6,424 bases of DNA, from positions 1 through 6,424 of the forward strand of contig JASHTC010000025.1 in assembly GCA_030040755.1 (NCBI GenBank), given 5' to 3'. This DNA comes from Thermoplasmata archaeon (GTDB lineage Archaea > Thermoplasmatota > Thermoplasmata > Lutacidiplasmatales > UBA184). A program made the translations under genes and the position numbers. Below are positions 1 through 6,063 of the stretch, one piece after another. The notes beneath the pieces were generated by a model that searched no databases, was not told the DNA's origin, and was given only the letters and a program-made list of their open reading frames with translations. How positions within the stretch are numbered: position 1 is the stretch's first letter; each line of letters begins with the position of its first letter.

Positions 1-248
1 GGGCGGTGAGCGAGATCGGCGGGATCCTGGTGATCGCCTACTACGTCCTTCCGGGAGGGGTGTACACCGGGCCCCCGACGTCGACGATCTCGGTGTACGT
101 CTGGAGCCTGCTGCAGTCCGGCGACATCACCGACGCGGCGGCCGTGAGCTCGCTCTTCCTCGTCATCGCCTTCGCGCTGTTCCTCGCCGTCCGCCTCTGG
201 GAGCGGTCGGGCTGGGTCCCGTGGCGCCGGGGGGAGCTCGCGCCGTGA
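1..248 (+). CDS. ABC transporter permease, C-terminal part (molybdate/tungstate type), 5'-truncated by window
   Basis: This is the last ~82 codons of an inner-membrane ABC permease; the reading frame (codons from base 3) is open to the window edge, so the GTG at 6 is internal and not the start. The visible part begins with AVSEIGGILVIAYY, which matches the segment after the EAA coupling loop in archaeal molybdate/tungstate permeases of the WtpB/ModB type (typically SEFGA..ILAYY). A polar loop follows, then a final hydrophobic helix (about AVSSLFLVIAFALFLAVRL) and a short basic cytoplasmic tail ending in TGA at 246-248. It would form the membrane channel for the ATPase encoded immediately downstream, whose GTG start overlaps this stop by 4 bases. 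The periplasmic-type binding protein is probably upstream, outside the window. The substrate is inferred from the family resemblance and the ModE-like gene two positions on; sulfate-type or other oxyanion uptake is the main alternative. Confidence 0.82.
   Translation, partial: AVSEIGGILVIAYYVLPGGVYTGPPTSTISVYVWSLLQSGDITDAAAVSSLFLVIAFALFLAVRLWERSGWVPWRRGELAP
231..236 (+). promoter_or_regulatory. Shine-Dalgarno site for the ABC ATPase gene
   Basis: GGGGAG lies 8 bases before the GTG at 245, inside the end of the permease gene. This normal spacing, together with the 4-base GTGA overlap with the permease stop, decides for the 245 start over the in-frame GTG at 221. Confidence 0.6.
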
Positions 249-1291
249 CGACGTGGAGGGTCGAGGGGGTCGAGTCGCGGCTCGACGCGTTCCACCTGGG
301 GCCGGTCGACCTCGAGCTGGCGCCGGGACGTGCGGTCGCGGTCCTCGGGACCTCCGGTGCCGGCAAGACGACCCTCCTGCGGACCCTGGGCGGATTCCTC
401 CCCGTGCGGGCGGGCCGGATCCTCCGCGACGGCGTCGACATCACCGGCTGGCTGCCCGAGGAACGGGGCCTCGGGTACGTCCCGCAGGGCCTCGGCCTCT
501 TCGCGCACCGGACGGTCGAGCGGAACGTCCGGTTCCCGCTCGAGGTCCGGGGACGCCTCGACGCCGCGTCCCGGACCCAGGAGCTGCTCGAGCGGTTCCA
601 CCTCACGCCTCTCCGCCATCGCTACCCGGCGCGGCTCAGCGGCGGGGAGATGCAACGGGTCGCCCTCGCCCGGGCGCTCGCGGCCGACCCCGAGCTGATC
701 GTCTGGGACGAGCCGTGGCAGGCGCTCGACGTGCAGGCCCGGTACGAGCTCGGAGAGGTCCTCCAGGAGCTGCGCGCGACCGACCGGGTGCCGGTGCTGG
801 TCGTGACGCACGACCCGTCGCTGGCGTTCTCCCTCGCCGACGTCTTCCTCATCCTGCGGGCGGGCCAGGTCCGGTGGATCGGGGACGCGGCTGCCCTCCT
901 CGCCGGCCCCTCGGACGGGTTCGCCGCGCGGTTCGTCGGGTTCGAGAACGTCTTCGACCGAACCGAGCTGGACGGGGCGCGCTCCACGCCGCTTGCCGCC
1001 TGGCTGCTCGACCGGGCGGGCTCGGAAGGGATCGCGTTCGCTCGGCCCACGGGCGCCGGCGCGCCCGGAGAGATGGGGCTCCCGTGGGAGGGAGCGGTCC
1101 AGAGCGCCCGCCCGACTCCCGAGGGCCTCGCCGTGGTGCTGCGGGTCGGTGGGCTCTCGGTCGCGTTGCGGCTCCCCTTGCCCTGGGCCGGCCCGCTCCC
1201 CGCCGTCGGGGGAAGGTTGCGGTTCAGCGTGGACGCGAAAACCCTTCATGCCCTGGGCGAACCGCCCCGGTCGCCGGGCGGAGGGGCATGA
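245..1291 (+). CDS. ABC transporter ATP-binding protein, molybdate/tungstate type (WtpC/ModC-like)
   Basis: 348-residue ATPase that would power oxyanion import with the upstream permease. All nucleotide-binding motifs are visible: Walker A GTSGAGKTT (35-43), Q-loop Gln81 in YVPQ, signature LSGGEMQ (131-137), Walker B LIVWDEP (151-157, Asp155/Glu156), D-loop ALD (160-162) and H-loop His189 in VVTHD. After residue ~230 (FVGFENVF, a typical junction in ModC/WtpC/PotA-type ATPases) comes a ~110-residue C-terminal domain with TOBE-like character, ending in a GGLSVALRLPLP...GGRLRFSVDAK segment. I chose GTG at 245 because it overlaps the permease stop (GTGA) and has GGGGAG 8 bases upstream; a GTG at 221 would add 8 residues. 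The stop overlaps the next gene's ATG by 4 bases. Slight oddities are Trp in Walker B (WDEP instead of the common LDEP) and WQALD where related ATPases usually have a Ser before ALD. The substrate is inferred from the neighbours. Confidence 0.9.
   Translation: MTTWRVEGVESRLDAFHLGPVDLELAPGRAVAVLGTSGAGKTTLLRTLGGFLPVRAGRILRDGVDITGWLPEERGLGYVPQGLGLFAHRTVERNVRFPLEVRGRLDAASRTQELLERFHLTPLRHRYPARLSGGEMQRVALARALAADPELIVWDEPWQALDVQARYELGEVLQELRATDRVPVLVVTHDPSLAFSLADVFLILRAGQVRWIGDAAALLAGPSDGFAARFVGFENVFDRTELDGARSTPLAAWLLDRAGSEGIAFARPTGAGAPGEMGLPWEGAVQSARPTPEGLAVVLRVGGLSVALRLPLPWAGPLPAVGGRLRFSVDAKTLHALGEPPRSPGGGA
1280..1286 (+). promoter_or_regulatory. Probable Shine-Dalgarno site for the ModE-like gene
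   Basis: GGAGGGG lies in the last codons of the ATPase gene, directly before the ATG at 1288. Counted from GGAGG, the spacer is only 3 bases, shorter than usual, so translational coupling through the ATGA overlap may matter more. Confidence 0.4.
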
Positions 1292-1980
1292 GGCCGCGAG
1301 CGAGCGTCGTGACGGACGGGGACGTCGCCCTGCTCCGCTCCGTCGGGCAGGAGCGCTCGGTCGTCGCGGCGAGCCGCCGGGTCGGGATCTCCCGGGACCG
1401 CGCGGTCTACCGGCTCCTCCGCCTCGAGCGGGCCTTCGGCGGCCGGGTCGTCCGGGGCTCGCGCGGGGGCGCGGCCCACGGCGGAACGCTCCTCACGCCC
1501 CTCGGCGACCGGATCGCCCGCGGCGGGTTCGACTCCGTCGAGCTCCTGGGCGCCCGGCCGGTCACGCCGGCGCCCTCCCCGAACCTGCTCCGCGGGGTCT
1601 ACCGCAGCTCCCCCGCCCCGGAGGTCCGGGTCGGTCGCGCCCTCCGCCTGCGCGTCGCGTTCCCGGCGAGGGACGGCGAGCGGGTCTCGATGCTGCTCGA
1701 CCCCGAGGCGGTCGTCGTCGCGCGCCGCCGGTTCCCGTCGAGCGCGCGCAACGTGCTGCGGGGGACGGTCGAGGCGCTCCACCGCACCCGGGGGCGCGCC
1801 GAGGTCATGCTCGTCGCCCGGTGCGACGGCACGCGCCTGCGGGTCGCGCTCACCGAGGAGCCCGTCCGCCAGCTCGGCCTGCGCCGCGGGGTGCCCCTCC
1901 TCCTGTACGTGAAGGCGACGGCGCTCCGCCGGGTCGGAGGGCCGGGCGGCCCCCCTACTCGCGGATCCCCTCGGTGGTGA
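1288..1980 (+). CDS. ModE-like molybdate/tungstate-responsive transcription regulator (winged helix + TOBE/Mop)
   Basis: 230-residue DNA-binding protein. Residues ~10-78 form a ModE/LysR-type winged helix-turn-helix: AASRRVGISRDRAVYRLLRLE is the recognition region, and the wing GGAAHGGTLLTPLG matches ModE's GG..GGG..LT..G. Residues ~99-150 (NLLRGVY...DPEAVVVA) look like a degenerate TOBE half-domain. Residues 151-215 are a classic Mop domain: SARNVLRGTVEAL, a beta-rich centre, LTEEPVRQLGL and the closing VKATAL. Mop domains bind molybdate or tungstate, so this is probably a sensor-regulator of its own transporter operon. The ATG at 1288 overlaps the ATPase stop (ATGA); GGAGGGG at 1280-1286 could be its ribosome site, although it lies very close to the ATG. 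The reading frame is open further upstream, but that part is a shadow of the ATPase gene. The C-terminal ~15 residues are Gly/Pro/Arg-rich and overlap the convergent radA gene by 26 bases. Whether it represses or activates cannot be seen. Confidence 0.85.
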   Translation: MRPRASVVTDGDVALLRSVGQERSVVAASRRVGISRDRAVYRLLRLERAFGGRVVRGSRGGAAHGGTLLTPLGDRIARGGFDSVELLGARPVTPAPSPNLLRGVYRSSPAPEVRVGRALRLRVAFPARDGERVSMLLDPEAVVVARRRFPSSARNVLRGTVEALHRTRGRAEVMLVARCDGTRLRVALTEEPVRQLGLRRGVPLLLYVKATALRRVGGPGGPPTRGSPRW

Positions 1981-2950
1981 GGGAGAAGACCGCCTCCCCC
2001 TCGGGGAGGTTCGGCGAGTCGATCAGGCGGGCGATGCGCCGGGGAGGCTTCGACTTGCGCAGGTAGACGCGGTAGGTCGCCGCGTGGGCCACGATGTTCC
2101 CGCCGATCGGACGGGTCGGGTCCCCGAAGAGGATGTCCGGGCGGGCGGAGACCTGGTTCGTCACGACGATCGACGCGTTGTACGTGTCCCCGAAGCGGAG
2201 GAGCTCGTGGAGGTGCTTGTTGAGGAGCTGCTGGCGGGGGGCGAGCTCCGCCCGTCCGAGGTACTCGGCCCGGAAGTGGGCCGTGAGCGAGTCGACCACG
2301 AGCAGGCGGATCGGCTGGTCGCGGGCGAGCTCCTGCGCCTTCTGGACCAGGAGCATCTGATGGTTCGAGTTGAAGGCGCGGGCGACGTGGATGTGGGCGA
2401 GCGCCGCGCTCGGGTCGAGCCCGACGCCCTTGGCCATGTCGACGATCCGCTCGGGGCGGAACGTGCTCTCGGTGTCGATGTAGACGACCTCGCCGGAGAG
2501 GCCCCCCTGGGCGGGCGGCAGCTGGACGTTGACGGCGATCTGGTGGCCGAGCTGGGTCTTCCCGCTGCCGAACTCGCCGCTGAACTCCGTGATCGCCTGG
2601 GTCTCGACCCCGCCCCCGAGCAGCTCGTCGAGCGACTTCGCTCCGGTGGTGATCCGCCCCAGCTTCTTGCGGCGCTCCAGGAGCGAGGTCCCGCTCTCGA
2701 ACCCGCCGACGTCCGCCTTCCGCCGGGCCTCCGCGATGATCTTCTGGGCGGTCGCGGTCCCGATCTCCGCCGCCTCGGCGACGTCGCCGGGGGAGGCGAC
2801 CGCGAGCTCCATCAGGTCCGTGAAGCCGGCCTCGCGGAGCTTCTCGGCCGTCGTGCTGCCGATCCCGGGCAGGTCTTCGAGGGAGAGCTCGGGTTTCGGC
2901 TCGGGCGGCGACTCCGCGGCGGGGGCTCGGGCAGGGGGCTTCGGCGGCAC
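1955..2950 (-). CDS. radA: DNA repair and recombination protein RadA (archaeal RecA/Rad51 family)
   Basis: 331-residue recombinase that polymerises on single-stranded DNA and drives ATP-dependent homologous pairing and strand exchange. Residues 1-20 are a Pro/Ala/Glu-rich tail. Residues ~24-76 are the N-terminal helix-hairpin-helix DNA-binding domain (LPGIGSTTAEKL and a second hairpin around EIGTATAQKI). Phe84 in GGFES sits where the interprotomer polymerisation Phe lies in archaeal RadA. The core has Walker A GEFGSGKT (125-132), catalytic Glu161 in DTESTFRPER, Walker B LLVVD (216-220), and the L2/DNA-contact region NQVSARPD..FGDP....GGN (265-285). It ends with the family's DSPNLPE...T..GI signature. 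Length is normal for archaeal RadA (about 320-350), and all key residues are present. The start is GTG (2950-2948) with no Shine-Dalgarno; a TATA-like element centred ~27 bases upstream suggests a leaderless mRNA. The stop is TAG. The gene converges on the ModE-like gene and is not obviously co-transcribed with purC, 67 bases upstream. Confidence 0.96.
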   Translation of the reverse strand: MPPKPPARAPAAESPPEPKPELSLEDLPGIGSTTAEKLREAGFTDLMELAVASPGDVAEAAEIGTATAQKIIAEARRKADVGGFESGTSLLERRKKLGRITTGAKSLDELLGGGVETQAITEFSGEFGSGKTQLGHQIAVNVQLPPAQGGLSGEVVYIDTESTFRPERIVDMAKGVGLDPSAALAHIHVARAFNSNHQMLLVQKAQELARDQPIRLLVVDSLTAHFRAEYLGRAELAPRQQLLNKHLHELLRFGDTYNASIVVTNQVSARPDILFGDPTRPIGGNIVAHAATYRVYLRKSKPPRRIARLIDSPNLPEGEAVFSLTTEGIRE

Positions 2951-2972
2951 GTCCGGGACGACGGACCTGCGG

Positions 2973-2983
2973 GGGATAAGCGT
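2973..2983 (-). promoter_or_regulatory. TATA-like promoter element for radA (leaderless)
   Basis: On the minus strand this reads ACGCTTATCCC. It is the only A/T-rich stretch in the 67-base radA-purC gap. Its centre (about 2977.5) lies ~27 bases from the radA GTG at 2950, the normal archaeal distance from TATA box to transcription start, so transcription would begin at or next to the start codon. The match to the TATA consensus is modest. The rest of the gap (2951-3017) shows no terminator-like T-run for purC. Confidence 0.5.
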
Positions 2984-3017
2984 AGGGGAGGGGTCGCGGA
3001 ACGGTGGACGGTGCTCG

Positions 3018-3977
3018 CTACTTCGGCGGGGTCGCCGGGACGAACGGCTGCCCGGTGAGCCGCTGGTAGACGGTCGTGTAGAGCCGGCTCACCTCGTCGA
3101 CGAGCAGCGGGGGGAGCGCCGGGATCGGCGGCTCCTCCGCGTGGGCCGCCCGGGCCTTCTGGAGCGCGTCGTAGTAGCCGGTCGAGCGGTAGTGCTGGCG
3201 GACGAACTCCTTCGAGAAATCGACGTGCCGGCCGCGCTCGTAGGCGGCCTTGTCCCAGAACCGGTCCTCGTCCGCGGTGCCGAACGTGTCGACGAGCCGG
3301 AGCGTCCCCTCCGCGTCGATGCCGAACTCCTTCTTGCCGTCGACATGGAGGAGACCGCGGGGGCCGATCTCCGCCTGGATGGCGGCGTCGACCTTCAGGG
3401 CCGTCTCGCGGATCCGGTCGAGGTCGGGGCGCTCGAGCGCGGCCAGCGCGAGGGCCTCCTCGGTCGTCAGGAGGCGGTCCACGGGCTCGAGCTTGGTCGT
3501 CACCTCGAAGTGCGGCTCGGGCAGCGGGACCCCGTACTCGAGGGGCCGACCGGCGGGGAACCCGAGGTCGGCCGGGGAGACCTTCCCGGCCTGGACCCGG
3601 TCCCACATCGAGCCGGCGAGGTAGTACCGGACGATCACCTCGAGCGGCACGAGGTAGTTCTTCGGGTGGGGGCCGAGGGAGCGGGGGTTCGGGATGACCC
3701 GGACCCGCTGGACCCGCATCGACGTGGGCCCGCTCAACCCGAGGAAGTGGTGGGGGACGCCGATCCCCGAGCAGGTCGCGAACCAGAAGGCGGCCGTCCG
3801 GTTCAGCGTCTCGCCCTTGTGCGGGATCGAGCTCGGGATGTGCTTGTCGAAGACCGAGATGTCGTCCGTGAAGCGGAACTCGAGCTCCGTCGGGGAGACC
3901 TCGTAGACCTCCTTCACCTTGCCGCGTCGCAGGTACCTGGGGGCCGGCAGCGCCCCGGTCGCCGAGGAGGGGACCAT
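3018..3977 (-). CDS. purC: Phosphoribosylaminoimidazole-succinocarboxamide synthase (SAICAR synthetase)
   Basis: 319-residue cytosolic enzyme of de novo purine synthesis that joins CAIR and aspartate using ATP to make SAICAR. Family landmarks run in order: RRGKVKEVYEV (17-27, glycine-rich nucleotide loop), DDISVFDKHIPSSIPHKGETLN (38-59), NYLVPLEVIVRYYLAGSMW (107-125), DGKKEFGI (213-220), and LVDTFGTADEDRFWD (228-242), which corresponds to the acidic segment usually seen as IDE..TPDSSRFW. It is longer than the ~240-residue compact form and closer to the ~300-residue form known from yeast; the extra length is in the loop around 90-106 and a C-terminal helical region (~255-319). The start is ATG at 3977 with no Shine-Dalgarno and a TATA-like CCTTAAGG ~27 bases upstream, so it is probably leaderless and independently transcribed. 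The stop is TAG. No other purine gene is visible in the window. Confidence 0.96.
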   Translation of the reverse strand: MVPSSATGALPAPRYLRRGKVKEVYEVSPTELEFRFTDDISVFDKHIPSSIPHKGETLNRTAAFWFATCSGIGVPHHFLGLSGPTSMRVQRVRVIPNPRSLGPHPKNYLVPLEVIVRYYLAGSMWDRVQAGKVSPADLGFPAGRPLEYGVPLPEPHFEVTTKLEPVDRLLTTEEALALAALERPDLDRIRETALKVDAAIQAEIGPRGLLHVDGKKEFGIDAEGTLRLVDTFGTADEDRFWDKAAYERGRHVDFSKEFVRQHYRSTGYYDALQKARAAHAEEPPIPALPPLLVDEVSRLYTTVYQRLTGQPFVPATPPK

Positions 3978-3998
3978 CGGGTCCCGACGAGGACGGGA

Positions 3999-4010
3999 CG
4001 CCTTAAGGTT
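3999..4010 (-). promoter_or_regulatory. TATA-like promoter element for purC (leaderless)
   Basis: AACCTTAAGG on the minus strand contains the palindrome CCTTAAGG at 4001-4008, centred 27.5 bases from the purC ATG at 3977. It is the sole A/T-rich island in the 47-base gap between the GNAT stop and purC. The spacing implies a transcript starting at or within a base or two of the ATG, consistent with the absence of a Shine-Dalgarno. Confidence 0.55.
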
Positions 4011-4024
4011 GCGGGGCGGGGGCG

Positions 4025-4561
4025 TTACAGCGAGCGCGCCTGACGGACGATGATCGGCCGGAACCCGCGCTTGGCGTAGAACCGGCTCGCGATCTCGTTC
4101 TGGGCCGGGAACTCGGCGATCACGACGCCGGCCCCCTTCGCCTTCAGCGCGGCGGTCGTCTCCCGGAGGAGGAACTCGCCGACGCCGCGGCGGCGGTACA
4201 GGGGGAGCAGGTAGATCTCCAGGATGACCCCCTCCACCGCGGGCGCGTAGAACGGCCGCTCGCGGATCACCGCGAGCACGAGCCCGACGACCTTGTCCTT
4301 GTCGGCCCCGACCCCCTCGGCGGCGAGGACCACGGCCTTCGGGTCGGCGATGCTCGCCTTCAGCACCTCCCGGGCCTGGCCCTCCGCGTCGTCCCGGACC
4401 CGCAGGAGCGGGTCGAACTCCTCGTTGAGACGCTTGAGGCGGACGAGGAGCGGCACGAGCGTCGGGATGTCCGCGGGCTGGGCCGGACGCAGGTGGATCG
4501 GCATCGAGGGCGGCTCGCTCCGGGCGGCGGCCGCCGCCGCGCTCGCGTCGTTCGAGGGCAT
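4025..4561 (-). CDS. GNAT-family N-acetyltransferase
   Basis: 178-residue acetyl-CoA-dependent acetyltransferase of unknown substrate. The GNAT fold runs from residue ~20: IHLRPAQPADIPTLVPLL is the typical first strand and helix. VEGVILEIYLLPLYRRRGVGEFLL (109-132) is motif A with the acetyl-CoA pyrophosphate loop R123-x-x-G126-x-G128. The C-terminal part has FPAQNEIASRFYAKRGF (151-167) with the usual Asn155 and Tyr162. Residues 1-19 are a low-complexity Ala-rich tail. Three starts are possible: GTG 4564, ATG 4561 and ATG 4504. The first two overlap the malic enzyme stop and have GGAGGGAG upstream (counting from GGAGG, 6 and 9 bases), while 4504 has no good ribosome site though it would begin right at the domain. 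I take 4561. The gene is almost certainly co-transcribed with the malic enzyme gene. The stop is TAA. A link to malic enzyme regulation by acetylation is possible but unsupported. Confidence 0.88.
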   Translation of the reverse strand: MPSNDASAAAAAARSEPPSMPIHLRPAQPADIPTLVPLLVRLKRLNEEFDPLLRVRDDAEGQAREVLKASIADPKAVVLAAEGVGADKDKVVGLVLAVIRERPFYAPAVEGVILEIYLLPLYRRRGVGEFLLRETTAALKAKGAGVVIAEFPAQNEIASRFYAKRGFRPIIVRQARSL

Positions 4562-5997
4562 CACTCGCTCCCTCCGTGCCGGACCGTGCCCGCGCGCGGC
4601 ATCGTGGGGGTGAGCCGGGAGCGCCGGAGCGCCCGCACGAGACGGGCCGAGCGGCCCATCCGGAGCCGGGCCCGCTCCAGATACTCGTCGTGGGTCAGCT
4701 TCTGGCGGGCGAGCCCCTTCGCCACGGCGGCGTCCGCCGCCGCCGCGGCGACGTGGGGGAACACCTCGGCCTCTTCCATCGTGGGCAGGAGGTGGGTCGC
4801 GGAGAGGCCCCGGTCGGCCGCGTGACGGGCGAGCTCGCGGGCCGCCGCCAGCACGACCTCGTCGGGGATCGCGCGCGCCCGGGCGTCCAGGATGCCCCGG
4901 AAGACCGCCGGGAAGATCAGGGAGTTGTTGACCTGGTTCGGGAAGTCCGAGCGCCCGGTCGCCACGACCGCCGCCCCGGCCGCGCGGGCCGCGTCCGGCC
5001 AGATCTCGGGCACCGGGTTCGCGAGCGCGAAGACCACCGGGTCCGGGGCCATCCGCCGGACGTGCTCGGCGCGCACCGTGTTCGGGTCCGGCGTGGAGGC
5101 CGCGAGGAGGACGTCCGCCCCGTCGAGCGCCGCCGACAGGTCGCCCGAGCGGCCCCCGCCGTTCGTCTGGAGGGCGAGCCGGAACTTCCAGGGGTTGTGC
5201 AGCTCGAGCTCATCGAGGTCGGGGCGGTCGGCGTGGAGGACCCCCCGCTGGTCGACGAGCGTGAGCCGGCGCGGGTCCTGCCCGAGCGCGAGCAGGAGCC
5301 GGGCGGTCGCGATGTTCGCGGCCCCGGCCCCGAGGAGCACGACCCGCGTCTCGCGGACGTTCCGGTGCGTCAGGGTGAGGGCGTTGAGGAGGCCCGCGAT
5401 CGTCGCGGCGGCGGTGCCGAGCTGGTCGTCGTGCCAGACCGGGATCGGAAGACGGCGCTGGAGCTCCTCCAGGATCCCGAAGCACTTCGGGGAGGCGATG
5501 TCCTCCAGGTTGACGCCCCCGAACGCCGGCCCGATCCGCTCGACGGTGGCGATGAACTCATCCGGCGAGCGGGTCCGGATCGGGAGCGGGACCGCGTCGA
5601 CCCCCCCGAGCCACTTGAACAGGAGGGCCTTCCCCTCCATCACCGGCAGCGCCGCCTCGGGCCCGATGTCCCCGAGCCCGAGGACCCGCGAGCCGTCCGT
5701 CACGATCGCGATCGTGTTCCAGCGACCGGTGAGCCCGAACGACGCGTCGGGGTCGGCCCGGATCGTCCGGGAGACCTCCGCCACCCCCGGGGTGTACCAG
5801 AGGGCGAAGTCCCGGAGCGAGCGGACGGGGACCTTGGGGACCGTTTCGACCTTCCCGGCGTAGAATCGGGAGAGCTCGACGGCCCGCCGGCCGAGCTCCT
5901 CGGTCTCGTCTTCCCGACGGGCGCCCGAGCGGCCCGCACGCCGGACCCGGCGGGCCGGGCCGTCGTCCTCCGCCGGGGCGGGAGCGCTCTGCGCCAT
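4561..5997 (-). CDS. Malic enzyme (malate dehydrogenase, oxaloacetate-decarboxylating, NAD(P)-dependent)
   Basis: 478-residue cytosolic enzyme that oxidatively decarboxylates malate to pyruvate and CO2 with reduction of NAD(P). In order: catalytic Tyr68 in WYTPGVAE, VTDGSRVLGLGDIG (99-112), general-base Lys123 in MEGKALLFK, metal ligands Glu165/Asp166 in NLEDI and Asp190/Asp191 in WHDDQLGTA, Rossmann loop GAGAANIA (223-230), LANPVPEIWPD (325-335), and GRSDFPNQVNNSLIFPAVFRG (348-368). All catalytic residues are present. The first ~30 residues are a charged, Ala/Arg-rich tail beyond the usual start of the compact form (about 400-450 residues). I chose the ATG at 5997 because a TATA-like element lies ~28 bases upstream; the frame stays open to 6366, but that part crosses the divergent promoter region and antisense to the rhodanese gene. 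The stop TGA (4563-4561) overlaps the GNAT start. Cofactor preference (NAD or NADP) cannot be decided; Asp249 at the end of the second Rossmann strand is compatible with NAD. Confidence 0.95.
   Translation of the reverse strand: MAQSAPAPAEDDGPARRVRRAGRSGARREDETEELGRRAVELSRFYAGKVETVPKVPVRSLRDFALWYTPGVAEVSRTIRADPDASFGLTGRWNTIAIVTDGSRVLGLGDIGPEAALPVMEGKALLFKWLGGVDAVPLPIRTRSPDEFIATVERIGPAFGGVNLEDIASPKCFGILEELQRRLPIPVWHDDQLGTAAATIAGLLNALTLTHRNVRETRVVLLGAGAANIATARLLLALGQDPRRLTLVDQRGVLHADRPDLDELELHNPWKFRLALQTNGGGRSGDLSAALDGADVLLAASTPDPNTVRAEHVRRMAPDPVVFALANPVPEIWPDAARAAGAAVVATGRSDFPNQVNNSLIFPAVFRGILDARARAIPDEVVLAAARELARHAADRGLSATHLLPTMEEAEVFPHVAAAAADAAVAKGLARQKLTHDEYLERARLRMGRSARLVRALRRSRLTPTMPRAGTVRHGGSE
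4568..4575 (-). promoter_or_regulatory. Strong Shine-Dalgarno site for the GNAT gene
   Basis: GGAGGGAG on the minus strand, within the last codons of the malic enzyme gene, 3 bases before GTG 4564 and 6 before ATG 4561 (6 and 9 from the GGAGG core). It supports the overlapping start and translation of this gene as the second of an operon, unlike the Shine-Dalgarno-less first genes nearby. Confidence 0.6.
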
Positions 5998-6020
5998 CGA
6001 GGGATTCACCGAGGGGGCCG

Positions 6021-6030
6021 TAGTTAATGC
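6021..6030 (-). promoter_or_regulatory. TATA-like promoter element for the malic enzyme-GNAT operon (leaderless)
   Basis: GCATTAACTA on the minus strand, centred ~28 bases before the ATG at 5997. There is no Shine-Dalgarno in the intervening sequence, so transcription probably starts at the ATG. The in-frame GTG at 6009 would be only ~16 bases from this element and is therefore an unlikely start. Confidence 0.55.
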
Positions 6031-6063
6031 TTGCTGAAGACGTGCGGCGGGTTCGGCGATTGA

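Noticed and set aside
41..1249. Minus-strand open frame of ~402 codons opposite the transporter genes
   Set aside because: It is antisense to the permease and ATPase genes, is Pro/Arg/Glu-rich and matches no family that I recognise.
253..1287. Upstream extension of the ModE-like gene as a 575-residue protein
   Set aside because: The extra part is a frame shadow of the ABC ATPase gene. The ATG at 1288 with a 4-base overlap gives a protein of ModE size.
2951..3017. Possible terminator between purC and radA
   Set aside because: No T-run on the minus strand after the purC stop and no convincing hairpin; only the radA TATA-like element is visible.
2529..4043. Long plus-strand open frame of ~504 codons
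   Set aside because: It is antisense to radA and purC, both clearly real by full family motifs. The translation is Arg/Gly/Val-rich with no recognisable domain, the usual artefact of stop-poor GC-rich DNA.
4576..6027. Plus-strand open frame of ~483 codons opposite the malic enzyme
   Set aside because: It mirrors the malic enzyme codons and is compositionally biased (Arg, Gly, Glu, Asp, Val) without motifs; the minus strand carries every malic enzyme catalytic motif.
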